A program made the translations under genes and the position numbers. Below the pieces are notes generated by a model. The model had not been told where the DNA came from, ran no database searches, and saw only the letters and a list, made by a program, of their open reading frames with translations. Positions 51,542-60,088 of a stretch of DNA of 64,000 bases are shown here, piece by piece. The stretch comes from Psychroflexus longus (lineage in GTDB: Bacteria; Bacteroidota; Bacteroidia; Flavobacteriales; Flavobacteriaceae), in the NCBI RefSeq assembly GCF_020164595.1, contig NZ_JAIQZE010000004.1, positions 165,232 to 229,231 of the forward strand. The letters are read 5' to 3'. Positions within the stretch are counted from its first letter, which is position 1. The number at the start of each line of letters is the position of its first letter.

Positions 51542-52423
51542 TTATTTCAACCAAACTTCTGCTGGCATGCCTATTTTGAGTTTTCCATCATTTTCAACTT
51601 CAACTTTAATCGCATAGACTAAAGCAACACGCTCTTCTTTCGTTTGGATAATTTTGGGAGTAAATTCGGCTTCATCAGCAATCCAGATGATTTGGCCTTT
51701 ATAAGATAGCATGCCGTCTTGTGAATCTACTTTCACTTTTACTTTATCTCCTAAGGTAAACTCTGTTAATTGTGTTTCTGAAATATAGGCTCTAATTTCA
51801 AGCTTAGACAAATCAGCCATTTCAAATAAGGGTTTGCCATATTGTGCAACTTCCGAGGCCTCTGCATAGGTGTTGAGTACTCGACCATTAATAGGACTCT
51901 TAATCATGCTTTTCTGAAGTAAATCTTCCAATTCTTTTAACTGAATTTCTATGAGTTGAAGCTCAGTAAGTACTGAAGCATTTTTAGATTTAACGCTGTT
52001 AATTTGCTGATGCAAAGCGTTTATTTCTCCTTGAATATTGTCTAATTGTTGTTGAGTTGCTGCATTATCGCTTAGCATTTGTTTAATACGATTTCGATTT
52101 ATTTTAGCGGTTTTTGCTCTTGCAGAAAGTACATTGATTTCTGCCAATACACTGGCAGAATTAGCTTGTACAACTTGCTTCTTCGCTTTAAGATTTTGCT
52201 TTTTGAGATGTAACGGAAGAGTATCCTGGTAACCTACAACTTGATTTTTTTGAAGTAGGCTTCCTTCATCTACATTAAGCTCTACGATCTTAGCTGTATT
52301 TTCTGCAGAAACCAATACGCTTGTAGTTTCGAAATTTCCATAAGCATCTGCTTTTTCATCTGTAGAACATGATGTAAAAATGAATAGCAGAGATAAGAAT
52401 AGGAGTTTTGATATCGTTTTCAT
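51542..52423 (-). CDS. HlyD/YbhG-type membrane fusion lipoprotein
   Basis: Start at MKTISKLLFLSLLFIFTSCS (ATG at 52423, directly after the TolC stop), giving a lipobox TSC at about residue 19. Domains: N-terminal biotinyl-lipoyl half, a long coiled-coil hairpin (about residues 70-165; LKAKKQVVQANSASVLAEIN), the second lipoyl half (MIKSPINGRVLNTYAEASEV) and a beta-barrel (LGDKVKVKVDSQDG). It bridges the inner membrane ABC permeases to the TolC-like channel. Confidence 0.85.
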   Translation of the reverse strand: MKTISKLLFLSLLFIFTSCSTDEKADAYGNFETTSVLVSAENTAKIVELNVDEGSLLQKNQVVGYQDTLPLHLKKQNLKAKKQVVQANSASVLAEINVLSARAKTAKINRNRIKQMLSDNAATQQQLDNIQGEINALHQQINSVKSKNASVLTELQLIEIQLKELEDLLQKSMIKSPINGRVLNTYAEASEVAQYGKPLFEMADLSKLEIRAYISETQLTEFTLGDKVKVKVDSQDGMLSYKGQIIWIADEAEFTPKIIQTKEERVALVYAIKVEVENDGKLKIGMPAEVWLK

Positions 52424-52424
52424 G

Positions 52425-53672
52425 TTAGTATCCTTTAATGGTGTTATAATTTTGTTTAGCAAGCATCAACTCAATTTGATGTATCAATTTTGAACTTTCA
52501 CTTTCATAGAATTGAGTTTGCTCAGCCAAAAACGTGGAAGCGGTTATCGACCCATTTATGAGCTGTGAATAAGTTGCCTCCATAACCTTTTGCCGCAATT
52601 GAATAATAGTGTCATCATCTTCTATAATTTGCTTTAAGCTTTTAATTTTCTGAAGCTGTTCATCAAGTTCAGTTCGGGTTTTAAGCTGAAAAGTTTCGGC
52701 TTCTACAGAGAGCTCTTCTTTTTTAAAATCTAAACTTTTGCGTTTATTCTTATTGGCACTCCAATCGAATAGTTTCCAGTTCAATTGAAGTCCTACAAAT
52801 ACATATTCTTGAAATTGATTGTCCAGCATATTCAATCCTGGATTGGAATAGCCCGCGTTGGCAAAAGCATTCAGTTGAGGTAAAGTCTCTTTAGATATCA
52901 AATTTTGGTTGGCTGTCAACTCTTCTTTTTTCGCTTGAAAGAAATTTAATTCTGGTCGCTGGAGAGATGATTTATTGGTGATCTCGATTTCACTAAAGTG
53001 CAACTGATTTACATCTGAAACCTTTACTCCTATTAAGCTTGATAGTGCCTTCAGGAGATATTGCTGATTACCTTCAAGACCTGTAGTTTCTTGTTGTATC
53101 TTTAATAATTCCGCTTGGATAGCATCTTGAGCCGAAGCAACAATAACTCCATTGTCTACACCAGATTTCACTTCTCGCAATTGTTGTTGAAGTTGCTGAT
53201 TTCGCCTGGCCTGCAACTCAATTTTTTCCTGATGAAGCAAAATTGAAAAGTAGACTTGATTGATGCGTTGCTTCAATTGATACAACCTAATGTCAACAGC
53301 CAACTGCTCGGCCTGATTTGTTTTTTGAAGAAGAGTTGACTTTGCATCGATCACCCCACTGCCATAAATCAACTGATTGATCTGCAATTCATTTCTATAT
53401 TGATCCTTGTTTGGGCCTTGCAGAGTAGAATTTGGAAGTGGAAAATTGATGACATCAGATTGATAACTAGCCCTTGATAACAGGCTAATTTGTGGAAGTT
53501 TTTCTGAATCTATCACTTCAGTTTCTGTAGATAATTGGTTTTCTAACAGAGTTTTTTGTTTAACTAAAGGATAATTCTCTGCTGCCAGGTCGTAGCAATC
53601 ATCTAAGCTAAACACGTCTTGCCCTTGAGCTACTATACTTGAAAATATGAATATAAGGATAAGCTTTTTCAT
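52425..53672 (-). CDS. TolC-like outer membrane efflux channel
   Basis: 415 residues with a signal peptide (MKKLILIFIFSSIVAQGQ). Two OEP repeats, each with a pair of long helices and strand segments (LDDCYDLAAENYPLVKQKTL; YVFVGLQLNWKLFDWSANKN; ATYSQLINGSITASTFLAEQ), form the trimeric channel. It is first structural gene after tetR (15 bases) and is coupled to the adaptor gene (1 base between stop and start). Confidence 0.85.
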   Translation of the reverse strand: MKKLILIFIFSSIVAQGQDVFSLDDCYDLAAENYPLVKQKTLLENQLSTETEVIDSEKLPQISLLSRASYQSDVINFPLPNSTLQGPNKDQYRNELQINQLIYGSGVIDAKSTLLQKTNQAEQLAVDIRLYQLKQRINQVYFSILLHQEKIELQARRNQQLQQQLREVKSGVDNGVIVASAQDAIQAELLKIQQETTGLEGNQQYLLKALSSLIGVKVSDVNQLHFSEIEITNKSSLQRPELNFFQAKKEELTANQNLISKETLPQLNAFANAGYSNPGLNMLDNQFQEYVFVGLQLNWKLFDWSANKNKRKSLDFKKEELSVEAETFQLKTRTELDEQLQKIKSLKQIIEDDDTIIQLRQKVMEATYSQLINGSITASTFLAEQTQFYESESSKLIHQIELMLAKQNYNTIKGY

Positions 53673-53687
53673 TGACTTTTTATTTGT

Positions 53688-54302
53688 TTATGAATACTGA
53701 CTAACATCTCTGATTAAACCTTTTTTAGTTTCCTGAATAAGTGAAATTATATTTTCAATGATTACATTTCCATGGCCGTCTATATCACTGGTAAAACCAG
53801 AGGATTTCCATTTAAACATTTGTAAACGAAAGGCCCCCATTATAATCTCAACTAAATTTTGACTCTTTATTGTATTATTGAATTCTCCATTTAGTTGACC
53901 ATCTTGAACTATCGGCAAAAGCAGATCGTACTTTACCCGCATTACTTTCCTTATCGCCTTATTTATTCGCTCACTTTCTTCTAGCAGCCCATCAGAAAAA
54001 ACAACACTCACAAAATGGGGATGCTGTTTAAAATAGGATATTTGATGAGCAAATAAATTCTCAAGTTGAAGGGTAGAAGAATCATTCTGTTCTATTGCGT
54101 TTTCACAGCGCTCCTGCATACCATCAGCTAAATAATTTAGCATGCTCAAAATGATCTGTTCTTTACTTTTAAAATGTCTATAAAGAGCACTCTCTGAAAA
54201 CTGCATTTCTGTTGCTATATTTTTTATGGTTAACCCGCTTATTCCTTCTCTGGTTAAAATTTTACCAGCTGAGTTGATGATTTCTAATTGTCGATTTGTC
54301 AT
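53688..54302 (-). CDS. TetR-family repressor of the efflux operon
   Basis: About 204 residues from the ATG at 54302 (MTNRQLEIINSAG); an ATG at 54320 would add MYIHLL and would lie within the operator candidate. The N-terminal TetR helix-turn-helix is clear: ILTREGISGLTIKNIATEMQ and FSESALYRHFKSKEQI. The gene heads the TolC-HlyD-OsmC-ABC operon, the arrangement of cecR with ybhGFSR in E. coli, and should repress it until a ligand binds the C-terminal domain. Confidence 0.85.
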   Translation of the reverse strand: MTNRQLEIINSAGKILTREGISGLTIKNIATEMQFSESALYRHFKSKEQIILSMLNYLADGMQERCENAIEQNDSSTLQLENLFAHQISYFKQHPHFVSVVFSDGLLEESERINKAIRKVMRVKYDLLLPIVQDGQLNGEFNNTIKSQNLVEIIMGAFRLQMFKWKSSGFTSDIDGHGNVIIENIISLIQETKKGLIRDVSQYS

Positions 54303-54308
54303 AAGTAA

Positions 54309-54324
54309 GTGAATATACACTCAC
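54309..54324. promoter_or_regulatory. TetR operator candidate
   Basis: GTGAATATACACTCAC just upstream of the tetR start, an imperfect palindrome: its core TGA/TCA arms and 10 of 14 inner positions match their complement. Autoregulation sites of TetR proteins typically lie here. Confidence 0.4.
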
Positions 54325-54503
54325 AAAAATAAATAGATTCAATCTGCTATAAAGTAAATTTCATAATACTTAATAAAAAACTGATAACTATCAGCTTTCG
54401 AAAGAATAATGACAACATACTTATTAGTGTTGAGTTTTTTAATTAAATTTAACAACCTAATAACCAGACACATATATGTATTTTATAATAAACAGTAATT
54501 TGA

Positions 54504-54521
54504 ATATGATTTGAATCATAT
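54504..54521. promoter_or_regulatory. Crp/Fnr-type box of the nos operon
   Basis: ATATGAT-TTGA-ATCATAT, a perfect 7+4+7 inverted repeat close to the Fnr consensus TTGAT-N4-ATCAA. Its centre lies 29.5 bases before a -7 element TAAATTTG (54542-54549), i.e. near -41.5, the usual place for activation by this family. Confidence 0.75.
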
Positions 54522-54541
54522 AGCAAAAAAAGGGTAGTCTG

Positions 54542-54549
54542 TAAATTTG
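54542..54549 (+). promoter_or_regulatory. Bacteroidota -7 element of the nos operon promoter
   Basis: TAAATTTG matches the flavobacterial TAnnTTTG consensus. It lies 24 bases upstream of the cytochrome c ATG at 54574, and the Fnr-type box takes the place of a -33 element. Confidence 0.65.
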
Positions 54550-54573
54550 TTAAAGTAATTAAAATCAGAAAAC

Positions 54574-55092
54574 ATGAAAACACTTATTAAATTCACTTCC
54601 ATTGTTCTCCTGGGCATGCTCATAGCTTGTGGCGGAAATGGGGAAAAGAAAGAAAAAGACCAAATAAAAGTTGGTCAAAAATCCAGCACTGAAAAAAAAT
54701 CTGAACCGAAAAAACAATCTGGAACTGAAATTTCTGCAGAAGATGCTTTAGCTAATATAGGCATTGGCCCTATCAAATCTGTAGATGTAGGTGAAGGTAT
54801 AAATAAAGAAATGGCTACTCGCGGTGAGAAGGTGTATAACAATCTTTGTACAGCTTGCCATAAGATGGAAAAGAAATTTGTTGGTCCTTCATTAGGGGGT
54901 GTTACTGAAAGACGCTCACCGGAATGGATTATGAATATGATTATGAACCCTGAAGAAATGATCAAAAAAGATCCTATTGCCAAACAACTTCTTGTAGAAA
55001 GCAATATGGCGGTTATGGCCAATCAAAATGTGTCTGAAGAAGATACCCGCGCTATTCTAGAGTACTTCAGAGAATATGACAAGACTCATTAA
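54574..55092 (+). CDS. Monohaem cytochrome c lipoprotein, electron donor to NosZ
   Basis: 172 residues. Lipoprotein signal (LLGMLIACGG; Cys near 19), a Lys/Glu-rich linker to about residue 50, then a class I cytochrome c domain with CTACH (Cys92, Cys95, His96) and a distal Met ligand in ESNMAVMANQN. It is the first gene of the nos unit and the likely electron carrier from the quinol side to NosZ in the periplasm, as in clade II nos clusters. The stop overlaps the open frame of the next gene but not its chosen start. Confidence 0.85.
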   Translation: MKTLIKFTSIVLLGMLIACGGNGEKKEKDQIKVGQKSSTEKKSEPKKQSGTEISAEDALANIGIGPIKSVDVGEGINKEMATRGEKVYNNLCTACHKMEKKFVGPSLGGVTERRSPEWIMNMIMNPEEMIKKDPIAKQLLVESNMAVMANQNVSEEDTRAILEYFREYDKTH

Positions 55093-55111
55093 TCCCTTTA
55101 AATATAACCTT

Positions 55112-55708
55112 ATGAACATTCATTTTATTAAATCACTGGCTTCTGTTTTTGTAATGGTATGCTTGTTAGCCTGCAACTCTTCGAATAATTCGAAAAGTTC
55201 TGACCAATCCACAGAAGATAAAACAAATTCAAGCGAAGTTTCTTCTTCCAATAAAGGACAAGCTTTTATTGAAGATGATAATGGAGATCCAAACGCACTA
55301 CAACTAGCAATTGGCTCTGAAGATCACACCACTTTGGTTAAAGCTGTACAAGCAGCAGGTGTCGAAAATTCCCTGGTAAATGTAGGACCACTTACAGTTT
55401 TTGCACCAACCAATGCGGCTTTTGACAAACTGGACAAGGCAACTCTTGAAGATTTGTTAAAACCCGAAAACAAATCTAAGCTCGCTAACATTCTAGTTCA
55501 TCACGTTGCGCCTAGTAACTATCCTGTCAAAACTTTAGAAAAAAATATAGAAAAAGACAGAAAGCTTTATATGGCGGATGGTCAATATCTGGAAGTGACA
55601 AAAAAAGGGGAAGACCTTTACATCGGTAATGCTAAAATTATTGCTACCGTTAATGTGAGTAACGGCTGGGTACACATCATCGATAACGTATTAATACCAG
55701 AAAACTAA
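55112..55708 (+). CDS. Fasciclin (FAS1) domain lipoprotein
   Basis: Start at MNIHFIKSLASVFVMVCLLA (ATG at 55112), followed by a lipobox Cys and an Asn/Ser-rich linker. Residues about 60-195 form a FAS1 domain with both hallmarks: TVFAPTNAAFDKL and ILVHHVAPSNYPV, ending WVHIIDNVLIP. Located between the cytochrome and nosZ. A role in NosZ maturation or surface attachment is possible but not known. Confidence 0.85.
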   Translation: MNIHFIKSLASVFVMVCLLACNSSNNSKSSDQSTEDKTNSSEVSSSNKGQAFIEDDNGDPNALQLAIGSEDHTTLVKAVQAAGVENSLVNVGPLTVFAPTNAAFDKLDKATLEDLLKPENKSKLANILVHHVAPSNYPVKTLEKNIEKDRKLYMADGQYLEVTKKGEDLYIGNAKIIATVNVSNGWVHIIDNVLIPEN

Positions 55709-55728
55709 TTTTTAAAATTAAAACAACA

Positions 55729-57696
55729 ATGAAAACTATTCAAAAACTTTTACTAGGTCTAGGCGCAGGATTACTGCTCATAGGTTGTGGTAACAATTCA
55801 AAGGATGGCTCTTCTGGAGCTATGGCTTCTTCCAATGCTGAAAAAGTATATGTAGCTCCAGGTGAGCATGATGAGTTCTATGCTTTCCTATCTGGCGGTT
55901 ATTCCGGTAACCTTACTGTTTATGGCTTACCGAGTGGCAGAATGTTTAAAGAAATCCCTGTTTTTTCTCAATTTCCAACCAATGGGTATGGATATTCTGA
56001 AGAAACTAAAGCCATGCTTAACACCTCTTTTGGCTTTGTACCCTGGGGTGATGCTCACCACCCAGATATTTCCCAAACCAACGGAGAATTAGATGGACGC
56101 TGGGTTTTTATCAACGAAAATAACACTCCGCGTATTGCAAGAATAAGCTTAGAGACTTTCGAAACAGAAGAAATCATCGAAATTCCTAATTCAGCGGGAA
56201 ATCACGCCTCCTCTTTCGTAACAGAAAACACAGAATATATCGTGGCAGGTACTCGTTTTGCGGTTCCAAATCCACAACGAGACATGCCCATTGATGAAAT
56301 GAAAGGTGAGTTTAAAGGACCTTTAAGCTTTATTTCTATTGATCAGGAGCACGGTCATATGAATCTGGATTTTCAGTTGAACATGCCAGGATTTAACTAT
56401 GACTTAGCTCACCCTGGGCGAGATAAATCTCATGGTTGGTTCTTCTTTACTTCATATAACACTGAAGAAGCACACTCTATGATGGAGGTTAATGCTTCAC
56501 AAAATGATAAAGATTTTATCGCAGCTGTAAATTGGCAGAAGATTGCAGAATATGTAGAAAATGGCGGCGGTACAAAAGTAGCAGGTACTTACGCACATAA
56601 TACTTATGACGAGTCTACGATGACAGCCACTACAGAAATGAAAGAAGGTGTGATCTCTGTAGATCCAAGAAATGTAGAAGGTGCTGTATATTATATGCCG
56701 GTACCAAAATCTCCTCATGGATTGGATGTAGATCCATCGGGACAATATATTATCGGTAATGGAAAGTTATCAACTCAATTAAGTGTCTATTCTTTTGATA
56801 AAATGATGAAAGCCATTGAAGATAAAGATTATGATGGTGACGCTTATGGTATCCCCATTTTAAGCTTTGAATCTGTTTTGGAAGGTGTTGTAGATAGCGG
56901 TGGATTAGGCCCATTGCACACAGAGTTTGATGGAAAGGGCTATGGTTACACTACTTTCTTTATCTCTTCTGAGGTTGTTAAATGGAAAATAGGCACCTGG
57001 GAAGTTATTGATAGACTCCCTACCTATTACTCGGTAGGTCACTTAACCATCCCTGGTGGTAACTCAAGAAAACCTTTTGGTAAGTATATGTTTAGTATGA
57101 ATAAAATTACTAAAGACAGGTACCTTCCTACGGGCCCTGAACTAGAGCACTCTGCTCAGTTATATGATATTACTGGAGATAAAATGGAATTATTGCTTGA
57201 TTTCCCAACACATGGTGAGCCTCACTATGCTGCTGCTATTCCTGCTGAACTGATCAAATCTAAATCTAAAAAGTATTATGAATTAGAGGAAAATAACCAT
57301 AAATACGCTGCAAAAAGTGAAGCGGATACACGTGTTGAACGCAATGGAAATGAAGTTCATATTTATGCTACAACTGTGAGAAGTCACTTTGCGCCAGATA
57401 ACATTGAAGGGATTAAAGTGGGAGACAAAGTTTATTTCCACATCACAAACCTGGAGCAGGACTTTGATGTTCCTCATGGATTTGCAATGATCGGAGCTAA
57501 TACTTCAGAAATTTTAGTCATGCCTGGACAAACTAAAACCATTACATGGGAACCTAAACGCGAAGGTGTCTGGCCATTCTACTGTACAGACTTCTGTTCT
57601 GCACTTCACCAGGAAATGCAAGGTTATGTAAGAGTTTCTGCTAAAAACAGTAATACTAAGTTACGCTGGTCACTTGATGACGAGTGGAAAGAGTAA
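55729..57696 (+). CDS. nosZ: Nitrous oxide reductase (Sec-type, clade II-like)
   Basis: Reduces N2O to N2 in the periplasm. 655 residues. A short Sec/lipoprotein signal (GAGLLLIGCGN) replaces the Tat signal of clade I enzymes. The seven-bladed propeller carries the CuZ-site His residues (DAHHPD, SPHGLDV, GPLHTEFD, VGHL, HGEPHYA). The C-terminal cupredoxin holds CuA: His583 (VPHGFAM), Cys619 and Cys623 (YCTDFC), His627 and Met630. All ligands are intact, so the enzyme should be active. The gene is followed by a terminator hairpin that may set the ratio to the accessory genes. Confidence 0.95.
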   Translation: MKTIQKLLLGLGAGLLLIGCGNNSKDGSSGAMASSNAEKVYVAPGEHDEFYAFLSGGYSGNLTVYGLPSGRMFKEIPVFSQFPTNGYGYSEETKAMLNTSFGFVPWGDAHHPDISQTNGELDGRWVFINENNTPRIARISLETFETEEIIEIPNSAGNHASSFVTENTEYIVAGTRFAVPNPQRDMPIDEMKGEFKGPLSFISIDQEHGHMNLDFQLNMPGFNYDLAHPGRDKSHGWFFFTSYNTEEAHSMMEVNASQNDKDFIAAVNWQKIAEYVENGGGTKVAGTYAHNTYDESTMTATTEMKEGVISVDPRNVEGAVYYMPVPKSPHGLDVDPSGQYIIGNGKLSTQLSVYSFDKMMKAIEDKDYDGDAYGIPILSFESVLEGVVDSGGLGPLHTEFDGKGYGYTTFFISSEVVKWKIGTWEVIDRLPTYYSVGHLTIPGGNSRKPFGKYMFSMNKITKDRYLPTGPELEHSAQLYDITGDKMELLLDFPTHGEPHYAAAIPAELIKSKSKKYYELEENNHKYAAKSEADTRVERNGNEVHIYATTVRSHFAPDNIEGIKVGDKVYFHITNLEQDFDVPHGFAMIGANTSEILVMPGQTKTITWEPKREGVWPFYCTDFCSALHQEMQGYVRVSAKNSNTKLRWSLDDEWKE

Positions 57697-57730
57697 TGAA
57701 TTGATTTCAGTGTTTTGATTACTCAATTCT

Positions 57731-57764
57731 GGGGCGAGTAGATTCTCTGCTCGTCCCTTTTTTA
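57731..57764 (+). terminator. Terminator or attenuator after nosZ
   Basis: GGGGCGAG and CTCGTCCC form an 8-bp stem with one G.U, followed by TTTTTTATT. It stands 35 bases after the nosZ stop and before the accessory genes, so it probably lowers their expression relative to nosZ rather than ending the operon fully. Confidence 0.85.
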
Positions 57765-57779
57765 TTAAAAAATTAGCTT

Positions 57780-58385
57780 ATGAAAACCGCAAGTATTACC
57801 ATGATAATTGGTTCTGCACTACTTTTTGGGTTGTTTCTCTACCCGCTTTGGAGCATTACCTTAGAAGCACCTCAGTACCCAAGTGGCATAGGAATGTATA
57901 TTCACCTCGACGGACTTGAAGGTCATGAAAAACACGATATCCAAAATATAGACGGTCTTAATCACTATATAGGTATGCGTAAACTACCTAAAGATGATGA
58001 AATGTGGGAATTCTCTGTATTTCCTAAGGTTGTTGGCGGAATGGCCATAGTGGGAATTATTATAGGTGTTTTGGGATTCTTTAAAAAAATATCCTACAAC
58101 TGGTTCTTAGGATGGCTTATTCTTATGGTTGTGCTAGGTGTCCTGGGTATGATTGATTTCAATAACTGGATGACAGATTATGGAACCAATCTAGACCCTA
58201 AAGCCATTATGAAAATGACAGATAAGGAAGGGAATCCTCTCAGTTATAAACCGCCTTTATTTGGCTCTAAGGACATATTAAACTTTACAGCTCATTCTTA
58301 TCCGGCTCTCGGAGCAATTTTAATGGGAATAGGCATGTCCCTTACATGTGTAGCCTACATCATCGGATTTAAAAAAGCAAAGTAA
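57780..58385 (+). CDS. Nos-cluster membrane protein of unknown role
   Basis: 201 residues with four helices (about 3-25, 83-102, 107-125 and 176-197), a periplasmic loop between helices 1 and 2 rich in His and acidic residues (YIHLDGLEGHEKHDIQNIDG, then LNHYIGMRKLP), and another one (MKMTDKEGNPLSYKPPLFGS). Proteins of this sort accompany nosZ in Bacteroidota. The His-rich loop could bind copper, which is inference. It lies 2 bases... before nosL in the same unit. Confidence 0.7.
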   Translation: MKTASITMIIGSALLFGLFLYPLWSITLEAPQYPSGIGMYIHLDGLEGHEKHDIQNIDGLNHYIGMRKLPKDDEMWEFSVFPKVVGGMAIVGIIIGVLGFFKKISYNWFLGWLILMVVLGVLGMIDFNNWMTDYGTNLDPKAIMKMTDKEGNPLSYKPPLFGSKDILNFTAHSYPALGAILMGIGMSLTCVAYIIGFKKAK

Positions 58386-58386
58386 T

Positions 58387-58839
58387 ATGAAGAAGTATAC
58401 ATTTTTAGCCCTATTGTTTATCGCTATTACATCCTGCGACAAATCTGCAAAACCCATTAAATATGGAGAAGACCAGTGTGATTACTGTAGCATGAGTATC
58501 GTTAAAAAAACACATGCAGCACAGCTAGTGACTGAAAAAGGCAAACAACACAAGTTTGATGCTATTGAATGCATGGTAAATTATATTAAAGAAGATTCCA
58601 AAAAATTTGAAAATGCAACCTTACTTGTCGCTAATTACAATAAACCAGGAGAAATGATACCCGCTAAGAACTCCTCATATTTAATTAGTAAAAACTTACC
58701 AAGTCCTATGGGTGCTTATCTCACTGCTTTTAGATCAAAAAATGAAGCTGAAGAGGCTCAAAGCAAATTAGAAGGTAAAGTATACAAATGGGATGAATTG
58801 AAAAGTGTCATCAAAAAAGACATCCACAAACATCATTAA
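58387..58839 (+). CDS. nosL: NosL copper chaperone lipoprotein
   Basis: 150 residues. Lipoprotein signal ending ITSC, then the NosL copper-binding motif CDYCSMSIVKKTHAAQ (Cys-x-x-Cys and Met) and DAIECMVNYI. It delivers Cu(I) to apo-NosZ in the periplasm. It is spaced by single bases from both neighbours, so the accessory genes form one translation-coupled run. Confidence 0.9.
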   Translation: MKKYTFLALLFIAITSCDKSAKPIKYGEDQCDYCSMSIVKKTHAAQLVTEKGKQHKFDAIECMVNYIKEDSKKFENATLLVANYNKPGEMIPAKNSSYLISKNLPSPMGAYLTAFRSKNEAEEAQSKLEGKVYKWDELKSVIKKDIHKHH

Positions 58840-58840
58840 C

Positions 58841-60088
58841 ATGAAATTATATCTCTTTATTTTTTGCTTTGCAGTCACACTTCTTAACGGATATTCTCAA
58901 AACAGAACAATTGAGGTATGCGCGAATAACTGTGAGTTTTCTTCGATTCAAAAAGCCGTTGATGCTGCTAAATCCGGGGATTCCATTTTCATTAAAAAAG
59001 GGGTCTATAAAGAACATGATATTTTTATCAATAAGAAATCACTTCATCTCTTTGGTGAAGAAGGTAGCATAGTAGATATCGACAATAAAGGCTACGGGAT
59101 TAAGGTGGAAGCTAGCGATTTTAGCATTGCCAGTCTTACCATAAAAAACGTTGAAGTAAGCTATACTTCAGATTATGCAGCGATTTACCTTTACAGATGT
59201 AATAATTTTAAACTAAAAAACATCACTTTAAAAAAAGCATTCTTTGGGTTTTTAATTGAAAAATCAAAACATGGCATCGTAGAAAATAACAATATATCGG
59301 GAGTAGGTAAATCTGAAGCCAGCTCTGGAAATGCTATTCATCTTTGGGATTCAAAAGAATTGATTGTAAGACAGAATAAAGTTTACAATATGCGTGATGG
59401 AATTTACATTGAATTTGGAAGCAATAATGTTTTTGAAAATAATTTTAGCCATGACAATATGCGCTATGGCTTGCATTTTATGTTTTCCAACGATAATCGC
59501 TACAGTTATAATACATTTCAAAATAATAGTGCTGGAGTAGCTGTCATGTTTTCCAAACGTATTCAAATGAACAATAATGTGTTTAAAAAAAATTGGGGAA
59601 CCGCTTCTTATGGGTTGTTACTAAAGGAAATCAGTGACGGCGAAATCTACCACAATACTTTTGAGAACAACACCACAGGAATCACAGCAGATGGTTCTAC
59701 GAGAATAACATATCGTGAAAATGACTTCATAAATAATGGTTATGCTGTAAAATTCGTAGGTGGTAGCTATCAGAATAATTTTTCAAGAAATAATTTTCTC
59801 TACAATAACTTCGATTTGAGTTATTCTGGTGGTTTAAATGATAATAGCTTTGATAAGAATTATTGGAGTGATTATACAGGTTATGATTTGGACAAAGATG
59901 GATATGGAGATGTGCCTTATCGCCCTGTGAAGTTATTTAGTTACCTGGTAAATGAAACGCCTGAAAGTATCATTTTATTAAGAAGTTTATTTATAGATAT
60001 CATCAACTTTTCTGAGAAAGTAACTCCAGTTTTCACTCCAAAAAACCTCACCGATCAACAACCACTAATGCGCGAAGTACAATGGTAG
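58841..60088 (+). CDS. nosD: NosD periplasmic CASH-domain maturation protein
   Basis: 415 residues from the ATG at 58841 (MKLYLFIFCFAVTLLNGYSQ signal peptide); an earlier start inside nosL lacks a proper signal. The right-handed beta-helix made of CASH/NosD repeats is visible as repeated N-x-F/I-x-N-N units (NNSAGVAVMFSK; NTFENNTTGI; NDFINNGYAVKF) and the family's FDKNYWSDYTGYDLDKDG. It works with NosFY on the copper-sulphur CuZ site of NosZ. The end overlaps nosF by 7 bases. Confidence 0.9.
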   Translation: MKLYLFIFCFAVTLLNGYSQNRTIEVCANNCEFSSIQKAVDAAKSGDSIFIKKGVYKEHDIFINKKSLHLFGEEGSIVDIDNKGYGIKVEASDFSIASLTIKNVEVSYTSDYAAIYLYRCNNFKLKNITLKKAFFGFLIEKSKHGIVENNNISGVGKSEASSGNAIHLWDSKELIVRQNKVYNMRDGIYIEFGSNNVFENNFSHDNMRYGLHFMFSNDNRYSYNTFQNNSAGVAVMFSKRIQMNNNVFKKNWGTASYGLLLKEISDGEIYHNTFENNTTGITADGSTRITYRENDFINNGYAVKFVGGSYQNNFSRNNFLYNNFDLSYSGGLNDNSFDKNYWSDYTGYDLDKDGYGDVPYRPVKLFSYLVNETPESIILLRSLFIDIINFSEKVTPVFTPKNLTDQQPLMREVQW

